Assembly: GCF_003597395.2 (NCBI RefSeq)
Contig: NC_133772.1
Location: 141,628,997 to 141,692,996, forward strand
Direction of reading: 5' to 3'
DNA: 64,000 nucleotides
From: Chelonoidis abingdonii
Lineage: Eukaryota > Chordata > Testudines > Testudinidae
Shown: in pieces, positions 34,380 through 46,540 of the stretch
Numbering within the stretch: the first letter of the stretch is position 1
Layout of the letters: each line of letters opens with the position of its first letter
Program-made: the position numbers and the translations under genes
Notes under the pieces: generated by a model
The model's input: the letters and a program-made list of their open reading frames with translations, nothing else
What the model was told of the DNA's origin: nothing
Database searches by the model: none

Positions 34380-36540
34380 CTGATAGAGGAATGAGCCAGG
34401 CCCTGGTTCCTCAAATGAAGCAGGTAGGCCAAGATCAACTTCACCAAAGAATGCGAAGGGGAGATGCTCCATTCGGCCACCCAGTGGGAGAGCCTTGTCC
34501 ACTTTGCCAGGTCGGTCTGCCTAGTTGAGGATTTTCTATTCTTGAGGACTTTCTGGCCCCCTTCCAAACAGGCCCATTCATCTGGGTTCAGCCATGCAAC
34601 ATCCATGTGGTAAGGTGGACAGACACCAGGTTGGTGTGCAAGAGTTGGCCATGACCCTGTGACAGCAGATCGCAGACAAGCTTGATAGCGTTCTGAACCA
34701 GTTCTGATGAGGCCACGCTGGGGAGATCATGATAATCTGCGCCCTGTCCCTCTTGATTTTCGCTAGGACCTTGCTGATGAGCAGAATCGAAGGGAACACG
34801 TACAGCAGGCTTCCTGCCCACTGCAGGACGAAGGCGTCAGAGAGGGAGCCCTTGCCCAGACCCCATCTGGAGCAAAACCTGTGGCACAACCTGTTCTGCT
34901 TGGTGGCAAACAAATCCAGTTGGGGAGTTCCCCACCTCTGGAAGATTGTGCCAATTACCTCTAGGTGGAGCACCCACTCATGGTGAGAGGACAAGTCCCT
35001 GCTTTGGTGATCTGCTAACGTTTTCCTGGCACCCGGAAGGTGACACGCTTCTGGATGGAGTGCCTTTTGGCAGAGCTCCAAGGATCACACGCTGCCTTGT
35101 CTGTTGATGTAGAACATCGAGGCTGTGTTGTCCGTGAGGACTCTGACCTCTCTGCCCAACAGGTGAGGTAGGAAGACTGCGCATGCTCTGCACACCGCCC
35201 TGAGCTCTTTGATGTTTATGTGTAGCGTTGATTCCTCTGGGGACCACATACCTTGGGTCTAGAGGGTGCTGAGGTGTGACCTCCAGCCAAGATCCGAGGC
35301 ATCCAAAACCAACTCAACTGAGTGAGAAGTGCTGATGAAGGGAACTCCTTCCAGGACTTTCTTGGGATAAGTTCTCCATTGCAGCAAGGTAACTACTGTT
35401 GCGGGTCTCCAGCGGCAGGAACTCCCTGGCGCAGGTCAAGTCGAGCACTGCACCAATGAACTCTGTCCTCTGTACCAGAACTAACATGGATTTTGTGTCA
35501 TTCACCAACAGGCCAAGGCGACGGCAGGTGGCTAACAGCATCGCGACATCCCCTTGGACCTGGCTCTGCCCTTGACTAGCCGGTTGTCGAGGTACAGGTA
35601 GATCTGGACACCCCAACGTCTGAGGTAGGCAGTCACCACTGAAATGCACTTGGTAAATACCAGTGGTGCTGTCACTAGGCCAAACGGGAGGACCACAAAC
35701 TGATAGGGCTTGGGACCCACCATAAACCGAAGGAAGCGTCTGTGTCCTTTGAAGATGGTGATGAGAAAGTATACTTCTTTGAGATAGAGGGCAGCATACC
35801 AGTCTCACGGATCCAGAGGAGGGATAATAGAGGCCAGGGAGATCATGCGGAACTTCAGCTTTGCTAGGAAGTGATTCAGGTCTCAAAGATCCAGAACAGG
35901 TCACAGACTACCCTTGGCCTTTGGGATTAAAAAGTAATGGGAATAGAACCCTTTGTTCCTGGACTCTGGAGGAATGATCTCCACCGTACCTAGCTGCAGT
36001 AAGCCCTCTACCTCCTGTACGAGGAGACTCTTGTGAGAAGGGTCCCTGAAGAGGGACGGGGGGGAGGGACAATGGAGGGGTAGAAAGCAACTGAAGGGTG
36101 TAACCCCACGCCACTGTACCAAGGACCCATTGGTCCAATGTTACAGATGCCCACACAGGGAGGAAAGGAGAAAGGCAGTTGGCAAAATAGGGGAGGGAGG
36201 ATCCTGGGAATAGTCTGGTACATCGCCCTTGCCATCATCCAGAGGAACCAGGGGAGGGAGGCCCATTATAGCCACATCTGGCAAGGACGAGGAAAATGCC
36301 AGAGCTATAGGGTCCTCCACAACCATTAGTGGCCCACTGGCTTGCACCCCTGCTCCCTTTGGCCCTGCAGGGTCTTCGTGCCTGAGGCTTTGAGCACTGT
36401 GAGTGATCGCTCATTAGTCAGCCACAGCGTGCCTGCTTCCAGGCTAATCTGCTCCCCCAAGGAAGCAGTCACTAGTGATAGGAGCTGGTCCCACTTACCC
36501 TTTGAAAGGGACCCCGCACCCTCTGGTACCTACTTACCTA
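34380..36540 (-). mobile_element. DIRS-type (tyrosine recombinase) retrotransposon, broken
   Basis: In minus-strand order there is gag-like text (36141-36540), a reverse transcriptase (36122 to about 35400), an RNase H region (about 35250-34700) and the first part of a tyrosine recombinase (34606-34380). Readable landmarks are KGFYSHYFLIPKAKGSL, VVLPFGLVTAP and YLDNRL, QGDVAMLLATCRRLGLLVND, LPGARKTLADHQSRDLSSHH, WGTPQLDLFATKQN, and LILAYLLHLRNQGLAHSS. These are DIRS features. The frame shifts several times, and the catalytic YxDD reads YLDN. The recombinase is cut off where the hairpin SINE starts, so the element is dead and incomplete. Confidence 0.8.
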
Positions 36541-36704
36541 CTAGGGATAAGACCATACGTGAGTAATGCAGGTTCACCCTAAACGAATGCCAATTAGATC
36601 TTTTACTGTATTCACCATCATGTGTTCTGTATGTGGCTCGTCTTGCAGAGACTGTCTAAGGAATCATCTAAGGATGTTTTTTCTAAAAGATATGATCTAA
36701 TGCA
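36541..36704. other. Intergenic sequence
   Basis: Short stretch, no feature recognised. Confidence 0.4.
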
Positions 36705-36775
36705 AACAGGAATTATTCTGGGGAAGTTCTCTGGCCTCTGCCAGGTCAGACTCCATGATCACAAGGGAGTCTGTG
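36705..36775 (+). mobile_element. CR1 3' end fragment (older subfamily)
   Basis: 'aattattctggggaagttct' then 'ggtcagactccatgatcaca' matches the 3' end seen intact near 55170-55231. Diverged and short. Confidence 0.55.
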
Positions 36776-36819
36776 AATCATTCTGGGCCTCCCTCAGGGC
36801 CCACTGAAAGCAAAGGGAT

Positions 36820-37150
36820 TCTGAGAGGAACATAGGGCTGAAAAGGATGATGTAGGTTATTGAGTCCAGTCCCTGCTATCCCCGGTCACATAAACCTCTT
36901 CATAACCTTGTCACGTTCCGGATTAAAACTCATTAGGTTGTTCGCCCCCACAACTCCTACTGGGAGGCTGCCCCAGAACCTCACTGCTCTAGGAGTTAGA
37001 AAAGCCCAGCCTCAATTTACTCATTTATACCCATTTGTTTTTGTGCCAATGCTGTGCTATGGCTTTTCCCAGCTCAGCTTTCTTTTTAGGCTGGATGTGA
37101 GAGATCCTATAAAAAGAGGTAATGCTGTTAAACTGAAGTCTCTGGTGTGA
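36820..37150 (-). mobile_element. CR1-like fragment, minus strand
   Basis: 'catagggctgaaaaggatga', 'attgagtccagtccctgcta' and 'ctgccccagaacctcactgc', followed by 'taggagttagaaaa', is the complement of CR1 3' sequence of a diverged subfamily. The C-terminal ORF2 region continues toward 37150 ('gctggatgtgagagatcc'). Confidence 0.65.
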
Positions 37151-38006
37151 ACTCAGACCCAAGTTAGCCTTCTGGGAGAAATTCTTCCAGCATGTATTCC
37201 TGAGCTTCACACCACTACCCCAACCGGGCGAAGGCTCTTCGATGCACCTTATCCAATGGCAATAAAAAATTATAATTATTTGCAAGGTATTTCCAGGACA
37301 TCACAAATATACATTCCACCTATTTTCAAAAATAGACAAAATTCCCCAAGTAATTCCCACCCTCACTTCTGGGCTGTAATGGGAAATATTATGAAAAGAA
37401 AGCAAAGCTGCCAGTCTCCTTTCCTCTCCCGCCCCCCATGATTGGTTTCTCACTTTCATCCAGCAAAGTTCAAAGGTAGCTAATGAAAGTACCATTATGC
37501 TTTGGTAGCTGTCAACTCTCACAGGAGAAAATCGCAGGAGCCAGATAAACTGGCAAAAATTGGGTGCCCTTTTGTTATGTCTTCACATGCCAATGACAAC
37601 ACACAACTACAAAAGCTCACTCTGCAAAACAAACTGCTTATCATTCTACTGCAAGCCCATGAAAAATTAAGTAGCTGAATGAACTGTGCTTTGCTGGGAA
37701 ACATTTAAACGTCTTTTCCTTCCCTCTGAGAATTCTGTTGAAGCCATGGTGGAGGAAATAAGAACCACTGCCGAGTTTAAAGAATAGTATTCAAATCCAT
37801 ATTTTTCATCTCACATAACTAACTGCAGGTTAATAAAATATCCATTTGTTGTGCTCAGTTCTGCCACGATTTGACACCTTGGGCCCGACTCCCCACAGCC
37901 TCACGTCTCGTTTAGTCACTCACATTAGCATAAAGTGATTCTGAATTGGTAAATCAGGCTAGCTTAGTGGTTTTCAGACTAGGGAACTCACCTCCTTCCC
38001 CTAATG
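37151..38006. other. Intergenic sequence, nothing recognised
   Basis: About 850 bp of AT-rich DNA. It ends with the flank CCCTAATG (37999-38006) next to the hAT element. Confidence 0.45.
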
Positions 38007-38434
38007 CAGGGGTGGCCAATCTGTGGCTCCAGAGCCACATGCGGCTCTTCAGAAGTTAATATGGGGCTCCTTGTATAGGCACCGACTCCGGGGCTGGAGC
38101 TACAGGTACCAACTTTCCAATGTGACAGGGGTGCTCACTGCTCAACCCCTGGCTCTGTCACAGGCCCTGCCCCCACTCCACCCCTTCCCGCCCCCTCCCT
38201 GAGGCTGACGTGCCCTCACTCCTCCCCTCCCCACAGCCTCCTGCGCACCACGAAACAGCTGATCAAGAGGTGCAGGGAGGGAGGGGGAGGCGCTGATCGG
38301 TGGGGCTGCCAGTGGGTGGGAGGTGTGGGGAAGGGGAGGAACTGATTGGGGGCTGCTGATGTATTACTGCAGCTCTTTGGCAATGTACATTGGTAAATTC
38401 TGGCTCCTTCTCAGGCTCAGGTTGGCCACCCCTA
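38007..38434. mobile_element. Non-autonomous hAT element
   Basis: The left end CAGGGGTGGCCAA and the right end TTGGCCACCCCT are inverted repeats of the hAT type. The eight flanking bases, CCCTAATG on the left and TCCTACTG (38435-38442) on the right, agree at six positions and fit an old 8-bp target duplication. The inside is a C/G-rich filler without coding capacity. Confidence 0.75.
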
Positions 38435-38442
38435 TCCTACTG

Positions 38443-39000
38443 GAAACGCTTCAAGAAAATTCTAAAATGTAGAAGCAAATCTGTAAAACTGATGAAACAC
38501 AGCTAAATGCAGCTCTAACTGTATCAGCTGAAACTGAAACTCTTTTCCCTAGATTTAGGAAAGAGGGTGTTTGCTTGTAAGAGTAGGTGGTGTTTTCTGT
38601 CAAACTCCCAGACAGAACAAGGCAGTTGCTTGGTGTTACCACAGAGGCTAATGAAGCGTCCTCCATACATATGTGCTGGGCAACATCCTTCTGTGAGAAC
38701 AGGAGAAAGGAAAGAACTAACTTCTCAGGTGGGAGGGAGAAGGGGGAGGAAGCTCCAAGTGAAAGTCTGGGGGAGAGAATTCAGGAGATGCTGGGGTCAG
38801 ACAGAACGGATTCCTGGGGAACCAGACAAACCAAAGGTGAGACTCTGTCAGAAAGAAGCAGAAAACTGAGAAATGGAGAAATAAAACATGAGTCTGCAAA
38901 TCCAACAAAGCCGAAATAGGCTGTCTGTAGCTATCTGAGAATACGCAAGGTGAGAGTTTGAGCTGGGAAATCAGGTTCTTCCCAGACTTTATTTAGTGAC
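38443..39000. other. Intergenic sequence, nothing recognised
   Basis: Purine-rich in its second half. Frames at 38567-38869 and 38587-38919 are overlapping, low-complexity and not convincing as genes. Confidence 0.4.
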
Positions 39001-39002
39001 AG

Positions 39003-39075
39003 ATTCATAGATATTTAGGACGGAAGTCTGAGTTTGTCACCATCTAGTCTGACAGGCCACAGACCCTCACCCACT
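39003..39075 (-). mobile_element. CR1 tail fragment, minus strand
   Basis: 'attcatagatatttaggacg', 'gaagtctgagtttgtcac' and 'catctagtctgacag' match the complement of a diverged CR1 3' end. An error-rich copy of this and everything up to 40660 appears at 46545-48240. Confidence 0.6.
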
Positions 39076-39646
39076 AATTCCTGCATCAAGCCCCCAAAAG
39101 AGCAGAGCTTCCCAAATGGTGTGCCATGGGAAGGCTGTGGATGGGCCATGGGCCTGGTGAGGAGGGGAAGAGAGGGAAGGGTTGGAGAGTGAGCCTGACC
39201 CATACTCAACCCACAGCAGTGGCTTCTGTCCTACAGGGCTGGATCTGGCTCCCCGCTCCAGGCATTGCAACCTGACACATTGGGCACAGCACCATTCAGG
39301 TTTGGCCCAGCCACCCATATGCCAGGTTGCAACACCACTCACTAATATCTGGGCTGGCCTCCCCTCCATCACGATGGCTGGGGTTTAAAGGAATGGGATT
39401 TCCCCAGAAGCAGGACAAGGAAACCAGGAATTAGTGCTAGGATGTAAAAACCCAGGTGGATTCACAGATACAAAGGAAGTTTCCGGAGACTGGAAGAACA
39501 GAGGAGCATGTTTTGTAGCAGGGTATCCTTTTCTAACTGCAGGACCACCTGAGCAAAAAGAAAATTGGCTGGAGGAGGGAGAGACAGAGAGACACACTCA
39601 ATGATTTAGAGAAGCCATGCCAGAGGGGGGTCTAAACACCTTAGAG

Positions 39647-39952
39647 CAGGGGTCGGCAACCTTTCAGAAGTTGTGTGCCAAGTCTTCATTTATTCACTCT
39701 CATCTAAGTTTTCATGTGCCAGTCGTACATTTTAACATTTTTAGAAGGTCTCTTTCTATAAGTCTATCATATATAACTAAACTATTGTTGTATGTAAAGT
39801 AAATAAGGTTTTTAAAATGTTTAAGAAGCTTCATTTAAAATTAAAATGCAGAACCCCCCGGACCAGTGGCCAGGACCTGCGCAGTGTGAGTGCCACTGAA
39901 AATCAGCTCACATGCTGCCTTCGGCACCCTTGCCATAGATTGCCTACTCCTG
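39647..39952. mobile_element. Non-autonomous hAT element with perfect 8-bp target duplication
   Basis: The left end CAGGGGTCGGCAACC and the right end 'gattgcctactcctg' form imperfect inverted repeats. The flanks CCTTAGAG (39639-39646) and CCTTAGAG (39953-39960) are identical 8-mers, the hallmark of hAT insertion. The inside is AT-rich and non-coding. The element is repeated with errors at about 47139-47440. Confidence 0.9.
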
Positions 39953-39960
39953 CCTTAGAG

Positions 39961-40465
39961 GATCTACCCAAATCCCACAAATCACTCAAGTGTAGTGAGG
40001 AAACTGAGGCAGGGGTGGCATATAGGTGTTATTGTCTTGATTTATATCTCTCTTGTGCTATCTAACATAGAGAGTGGTGTACAAACTCGGTGTGTTATGG
40101 AACCCAGAGTGCTCTCAAGTTCGGAGCTCTGGGGACAGGATCCGATTAAACCAGTGGGGTGTCCATGGGGGATCAGCACTGGTGCTGGGACAAGGTTTCA
40201 TTTTGGTGAAGAGGTAACAGGCAGAGCGTCTTTGCCAAGGAAGTGTGCCCGAGAGGCCAGGAAATGGGACAGCACTGGAGACTACTGAACAAAACAAGCT
40301 AAAAAGCCCACGGGTCCAACATGTGGGGACCAAACCAACAGCTTGATGAGTGTCCAGAGTGGGGAGTTTTACCAGGGTTGTGGCAGCACCCAATTCCCAT
40401 TGACTGGTAGGATTATAATTTATTTTTTGTATGACAGTAGCACCTCAAGACCCCACGCTGCTAAG
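39961..40465. other. Intergenic sequence ending at a hAT target site
   Basis: No gene. The last part, 'gacagtagcacctcaagacc', resembles an ancient amniote repeat. It continues naturally at 48355 ('caccagacaaacagtccctg') if the hAT element and the intervening 7.6 kb are removed. Confidence 0.5.
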
Positions 40466-40658
40466 CAGGGGCGGCTCTAGGCATTTTGCCGCCCCAAGCA
40501 TGGCAGGCAGGTTGCGTTCGGCGGCTTGCCTGCGGGAGATCCGCTGGTCCCGCGGCTTTGGCGGATCTCCCGCAGCCATGCCTGCGGGAGGTCCATAAGC
40601 CACGGGACCAGCAGACCTCCCACAGGCACGCCGCCAAAGGCACCCTGCCTGCCGCCCC
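40466..40658. mobile_element. Left half of a GC-rich hAT element, cut by a gap
   Basis: Starts CAGGGGCGGCTCTAGG directly after CTGCTAAG (40458-40465). It is very GC-rich, with inverted internal text such as 'cctgcgggagatccgctggt'. It runs into 25 N. The matching right end CCTGGAGCCGCCCCTG is at 48331-48346, followed by the same 8-mer CTGCTAAG (48347-48354). The two pieces are one element. Confidence 0.85.
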
Positions 40659-40683
40659 NNNNNNNNNNNNNNNNNNNNNNNNN
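40659..40683. other. Assembly gap, 25 N
   Basis: 25 unknown bases inside a GC-rich hAT element, a sequence type that commonly stops short-read assembly. Confidence 0.95.
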
Positions 40684-41860
40684 CCCAATCACTTAGTTTT
40701 GTGAGTCTTTTGAATTCTTCACAATCTGCTTTGGTCTTATACTTGAGAGTTTCATATCATCGCAAACTTTGCCACCGTCACTTGACCCCTTTCTCCATCG
40801 ATCATTTATGAATTAATTGACTCGATTGGTCCTAGGACTGACCGCTCGAGGGAACCACCACTGTTTCTCCTCTCCATTCTGAGAATTTACCATTAATTCC
40901 TACCCTTTGGTTCCCTGTTGCTTTTAACCATTTCAATCGCATGAAAGTGACCTTCCTTTATCCCATGACAGCTTTTTACGTAAGAGCTTGGTGAGGGACT
41001 TGTTCAACAGGCTTTCTGGAATCTAGTAACTATGTCCCACTGGATCGCCCTTGTCCACGTTTGGGACCCCTAAGAGCTCCTAATAGTTAGTAAGACACAA
41101 TTTCCCTTGTACAGAAAGCCATGTTGACTATTGCTCAACATGTTTTATGTTTTTTCTATGTGATCTGACAATTTTATTCCTTAAACTATGTTTCGACTAA
41201 TTCTGCCCGCGGTACCAATGTTGACTTACCGGGTCTGTAAATTGCCGCGATCAGCCTCCAGAGCCTTTTTTAAATACTGGCGTTACACGTTAGCTACTTC
41301 AGTCATTTGGGTACCGAAGCGGATTTTTAAACGACTAGGTTAAAGAAACTAGTAATAGTTCTGCAACTGTCGTATTTGAGTTTCTTTCAGACTTTGGTGA
41401 ATGCCATCTGGTCCCGGTGACTTGTTTAATGTTGAGTTTATCAATTAATTCCAAACCTCCTCTAGTCACACTTCAATCTGTGACAGTTCCTCACGATTTG
41501 TCACCTATAAAAGCCAGTCAGGTTGGGGAAATCTTCTCTACGTCCTCAGCGGGTTGAGACTGAAGCAAAGAATCCATTTAGTTTCTCCGCAATGACTTTA
41601 TCTTAAGCGCACTTTTGTATTTAGATCGTCAAGGTGCCCCACTGGTTTGTTTTAGCAGGCTTCTGCTTCATGATGTACTTTAACATTTTGTGTTTACCTT
41701 GGAGTTTTGGCTAGCTGTCTTTTCAAACTTCCTCTTTGCTTTTATTCTTATTCACACTCTTGACTTAGCTTGCCAGTATTTTGTGCTCCTTTCTATTGCC
41801 TCACTAGGTATTTGATCCACTTTTTAAAGGAAGTCTTTTTATCTCTCAACTGCTTCTTCC
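40684..41860 (-). mobile_element. CR1 LINE, minus strand, error-rich
   Basis: Landmarks of CR1 ORF2 complement run in order: 'cgatcatttatgaattaatt', 'ggtcctaggactgacc', 'tggaatctagtaactatgtc', 'ttaccgggtctgtaaattgc', 'atgccatctggtcccggtga' and 'gtttctccgcaatgacttta'. Many small indels break every frame. The copy lies in the fill region and may not belong at this position. Confidence 0.8.
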
Positions 41861-42861
41861 ATGGTTGTTTAAGCCACGTGGCCTCTTTTTTTTTAGTTGT
41901 CCACCTTGAGTATGCATGACATGACTTCTTCATGCAATGGGGATGCACAGCGGACTGCAAGAGATTCTGGCAACAGCGCATTTCCCTTCTTGCTTCCATG
42001 CAATTCTTCCCTATGTCACACGCTGAGCCTCCACTACCGTCTCATAACATCACATAACTTTAGTAACATAGATGGCGCTTGACACACTGTAGCTTTCTGT
42101 TTGGCTGAGCTCACCAACAGCCCACAGGCTCCCTGCATCGTTTCCCACCTCACAAGCTCCCTCTGTGTGGACCCTCCCACAACTCCCTTATCAGGAAATC
42201 CCTGGAACTCCCTCCAAGGCCTCCCATTCTCCCCCACACCCCATACACACACACACAACAATTACTTCTTTCTATCTGGGAGTTGTCAATTCAATGTCAA
42301 CGTGTTAACCTCTATGGGAGGATGGGCAGACTTTGAGATGGGGTTTATTGTTAAACTGGAAGAAGTAATGGCCCATCACATGTTGGTTTTGACCTACAGA
42401 TTCCCCTACAGGACCAGTTGCAGAGGTATTTGAGGCTGAGGCTGTGCTGCAGGGATCTTTCATATGTCTCCGTTTTACTCCCTTTTCGGTTTCTCCAGTT
42501 TCTCCCAAAATCAACAAATATTGTCTTAACATTTCATGGATAAATTTAGAATGAGGCATTCAAGTTATTCACCTTATATACAGACAGACAAACCACACAG
42601 GAAATGCCCCTGACTAAAAGATCAAGGTTTCATAAGCTTGGTCAAGATCAAAGTAGCAGACATACATTTAACCCCCACCTAATAGAACTAAAATCCGTTT
42701 CTGTACTTGGATTGACATGGCATATTATTCTCCAGGGCAACCAAATTCTCCTCTGATGTGACTGTACAAACAGCCCCTTCCCCAAAGTCAAATAATTTCA
42801 AAACATATCTTTTCATTAGATAAACATTCTGTTTCAAAAAACGAACTAGGGGTTACTTGTT
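41861..42861. other. Unassigned sequence within the probable fill
   Basis: Contains a short (CA)n run near 42243-42255. No gene supported. Confidence 0.4.
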
Positions 42862-43400
42862 GTACCTTAGAACTAACAAATTTTATTGTCGCACTAAAGC
42901 TTTCGTGGGCTATTAGCTCACTTCTTCGGATGAATGTGTGGGAAATACAGAAGAAGATATATATACACAACATAGGAACATGAAACATGGGGTCACCATA
43001 CACATTAATAAGGAGAGTGATCATGTTAAGGTGAGCTGTTTGTCAGCAGAGGGAGAGAAAAATTAACTCTTTTGAGTGGTAGATGAAAATGGCCCAATTT
43101 CAGCATCGTTGACAAGGAGACATAAGGACCACCTGTCGAGGGAAGGGAAGGCGCGGCTGAGAAGATGAGGGAAAATAGTATGACTTTGTTGTAATGGTGC
43201 CATCCACTCTCAGTATTTATCAAACCTAATTTAATGGTGCAATTTGCAAATTAATTTCCAACTTAGCAGTCTACTCAGGAAATCTGTTTTTCAAGTTTTT
43301 TTTGTTGTAATATGCGACTCTCTGTTCAAGTCATTACTGCTCTTTAAGTTCCATGTGTTTTACGGCGCTACTCTGAAATAGTGTCTTTACAGTTCCTCAA
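42862..43400 (-). repeat. Dispersed repeat with TGGGCT...AGCYCA hairpin core, second family
   Basis: 'aactaacaaattttattgtc', 'aaagctttcgtgggctatta' and 'gctcacttcttcggatga', followed by 'atatatacacaacatagg', matches the repeat at 56098-56440. Text continues to about 43400 ('aatttgcaaattaatttcca', 'caagttttttttgttgtaat'). It is common in reptile genomes. I do not know its class. Confidence 0.6.
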
Positions 43401-46400
43401 AACTGAATTCTGGCATGTTCTTTGAGTGTATGTAATGCAAACTTGTTAGGTCACTTTGTATGGAAATAAAATCTCTGACTTAACTTGTATTGTAAAACAG
43501 GTATAGGTCACTTTGTATTGGAATAATAACTTACATGCATCTTTTACATAGTGTAAGTAAGTTTCCTTAAAAACGATGCAAAAATAATCCAGCCAAATTA
43601 TGTCCATGGATGAAATTGTTTACTTCAAATTGTAGCCTACAAAGCTCACAGAAAATTACTCCCAAAAAGTGCAATTTTGGTATCTCTGATTATAACTAGT
43701 TTTCATCAAGTGTCTTCGCACTAAATAATACCAGTGATGTTTAAACACATTGCCGATTATTTGGATATTTTACTTGAATGGAGCTAGATTGAGATAACCA
43801 ATCAGGAAACATAAGAGTGCAAGTCAAATCTTGATTATAAAAGAAAGGCATCGAGATCACTAAGGGGATAATTATTCAGCAGAAAATTTTACATCATTTT
43901 TCACAAGAAGAATTCTGATAATGTTACTTTCATGAGTTTTATATATTCAACATATTCTTATATAACCCACAAACTCAGGAATAAGTAGGGTATTTATATA
44001 ATATCATCACGATATTCCACCGCCTAGATCATAGTATTTGAGGTTCATATTGAAAATATAATACAGCAGGTTTAAACATTGTGCCTAGTTATTCTTTAAG
44101 TCCTGAAATATTAAATCAATCAAATGTAAGTCAGTAATGTTTAAATCCGAACTTCTTAAAAGTATGCATCATTTACAAGATGAACTGTAAAACTGGCCAA
44201 CAACTTACAGACAGGGAAAATTTGCTAGTCATCTTGGAAGTATGCCGTTCATTAAATTTACTAGAACGTGAGTAAGGCCACAAGTATCTCAGGAGCTTTA
44301 GCAGCTGGTTTCAAGATTAATAGCTTATTTTAGTAATCTGAGTAAGCTATTGCTTTAGACCTTCTTGTGTTTTCCTTAAAACCCTACAGACAAGTATATA
44401 AAATCTTTAGTACTGTTACCCTTTAGAATACAGTGCTTTAAAACCTCAACAACATTAGAAATAATCCTGCTTTTCTTTTTTCAGATAAACATTTTATATT
44501 TTTAAAAATCACACTTCTAAACATAGCTGCTTTTTTTTTTTTTTTAAACTAAAAAAAAATGCAAGCAACACCACTCTTCGCATGTTGAAGGCAAAAAAAA
44601 CTTGCAGGTAACTAGCATAAAGACTGATAATTAAGAAAAACGGCATTCAAGCCTTTAAATAAATAAATTCTAAGAATAGAAAGATCTTTCAAAAGCCTTG
44701 TCTATATTATTGATTTATATGAAATATAAAAGATTCTTTCTATTAATGTGTAATGCCTCTTGATAAGATCAAAATACGATTAGAAGGTGAATGACATGCT
44801 CTCTGTTGAAATATAGCACGGGTAGATGGTGCAAAGCTGGTGCGTACTAGAATTATGTAGCTAATTTAGTTCACATGTGAATTAAAATATTATTTAATAC
44901 ACAATATTTAGAAATGAGTAATTTTTTACATATATAATTCATATACATTGCTAATTGATACTGCGGTCCTTTTGCTTGGTCCAAATAATAATTCCTCTTG
45001 ATTACTATTCTCTTCGTGCTGTCTGGCTTCGAAATTTTTTGTCTAGAGAAAATTTAAATGTTTTGGATTTTTTCTCAGCAAAAAAAAAATACTAAGTGTT
45101 TGTTTTTGCGCAAGAGAAAACAATTATCATGTGTTAATGGACCTGATAGGTCAGACTACTTTATTTAGGCTTAACCTGATGAAGTTGATCTATAAGCAGC
45201 TACATTTTTAGTGAGCAGAAATGAAAGCATATTACACAACAAGACAAGTTAGGCGAAGTGATTAGACTTCTAAAAACCCCAGCACAGCGAATTCATACTA
45301 GTTATTCTTAACATATAATCCATACAGTCTCCGTCGAGAAGCAGCTGCTCACTAACTACTACCAAAATTAAATAATCTGCCTTTAATCCACCTACACTAC
45401 TGACTACATATAATTAAAAAGATAATAAATGTCACCTCTAGTTACATCTGAATCTTAACGAGGAGGTAAGGATCGTCCGACTATAGAAAAGCCGAAAACC
45501 ACTATCGCATCCTGTGGCCAGATGTTTCCTACAGGGGCTGGGAAGCACCGCCCAGATGTCTCCATCGGTTGTTCTGGGGGCTGACAAGTTAGGGTTGACC
45601 CCACAGCCTGGTGTTGCTGCTGACACAACGGGACTAAATTGCCGTGGAGCCGTTGCCGCTGGCTCTCCCTTGCGCCCACTGACCTCAGCGTCCTCCCAAG
45701 GCGATCAGCACGCTCGGCGTCTCCCACGGCTGCTGCCCGTTGCCATTCCCGACTCCACCTGTCCTCCCCCCACCTAGGGCTCAACCGACGACCTAAGCTT
45801 CCCCACCCCAAAGCTCGCAGGAAACAGCCTGTTTCGGTCGAAGCAGCCATTGCCGCGCCATGCGGGAGTGGCGTAACCGCGGGTGCCCATGGTATGCTAG
45901 GCGCTCACGACTCGTACACGGAAGACGGTCATTGAGGCAGAGGCCTTCGAGGTGCGGCGAAGGATATTGGCGAAAAGAGTCACTCGGTGAGCAAGCAGGG
46001 GACTTGTGTTTCGCGGCAGGGAGGGGCGGAGTTGTGGGCCAGGGACTTGGGGAAGCAAGCATGGAATGGGTAGGTCACAGAGGGCGACGTGGAGAGTGGC
46101 AGAAGATAGATTAACCGGGTAGGGTAGGTCAGTTACTTTGGCAGAGCAAGTGCCATTCACTGAAAGGGTGGCAGCATCACCAGCACTGAAATCGTCAAGT
46201 GAAAGCAGTACCTATTGACCGGAGATCCAAGGCCATTAAAATCAACACGCATCTTAACCTGGTCCGCTAATGCAATCACCAAGAAGAACCAAACCGCCCA
46301 AAGGTAGCCATATTGAAGAAGGGAAAAGAGTCGCAAATCGGGACAGGCCGAAGTGGATATTGGAACATGATTCGGAGGGGCATTGAGGAGAAGTTGGGCG

Positions 46401-46540
46401 GGTACTCATTTGGAACAGGGAAGGATTGGAAAGAGTTTTGAAATGGGCTGGAATCAGTCGAGCGGTATTCCCGACTTGGTACTATGCGGGGTGGATTGGA
46501 CGTGACAGATCATCAGAGGTGAGGATCATTAGCACTCACA
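43401..46540. other. Unassigned sequence within the probable fill
   Basis: 43.4-45.4 kb is strongly AT-rich with homopolymer runs (for example T15 near 44531). 45.44-46.3 kb turns GC-rich abruptly. A 131-codon minus-strand frame (45455-45850) is overlapped by frames on the other strand and shows no domain. No gene is supported. Confidence 0.4.

Noticed and set aside
38567..38919. Two overlapping 100-110 codon frames
   Set aside because: Charged low-complexity translation of purine-rich sequence, mutually overlapping, no domain.
45455..45850. 131-codon minus-strand frame starting MAASTET
   Set aside because: Located in the probable gap fill, overlapped by plus-strand frames, arginine/proline-rich as expected from GC-rich DNA, no recognisable family.
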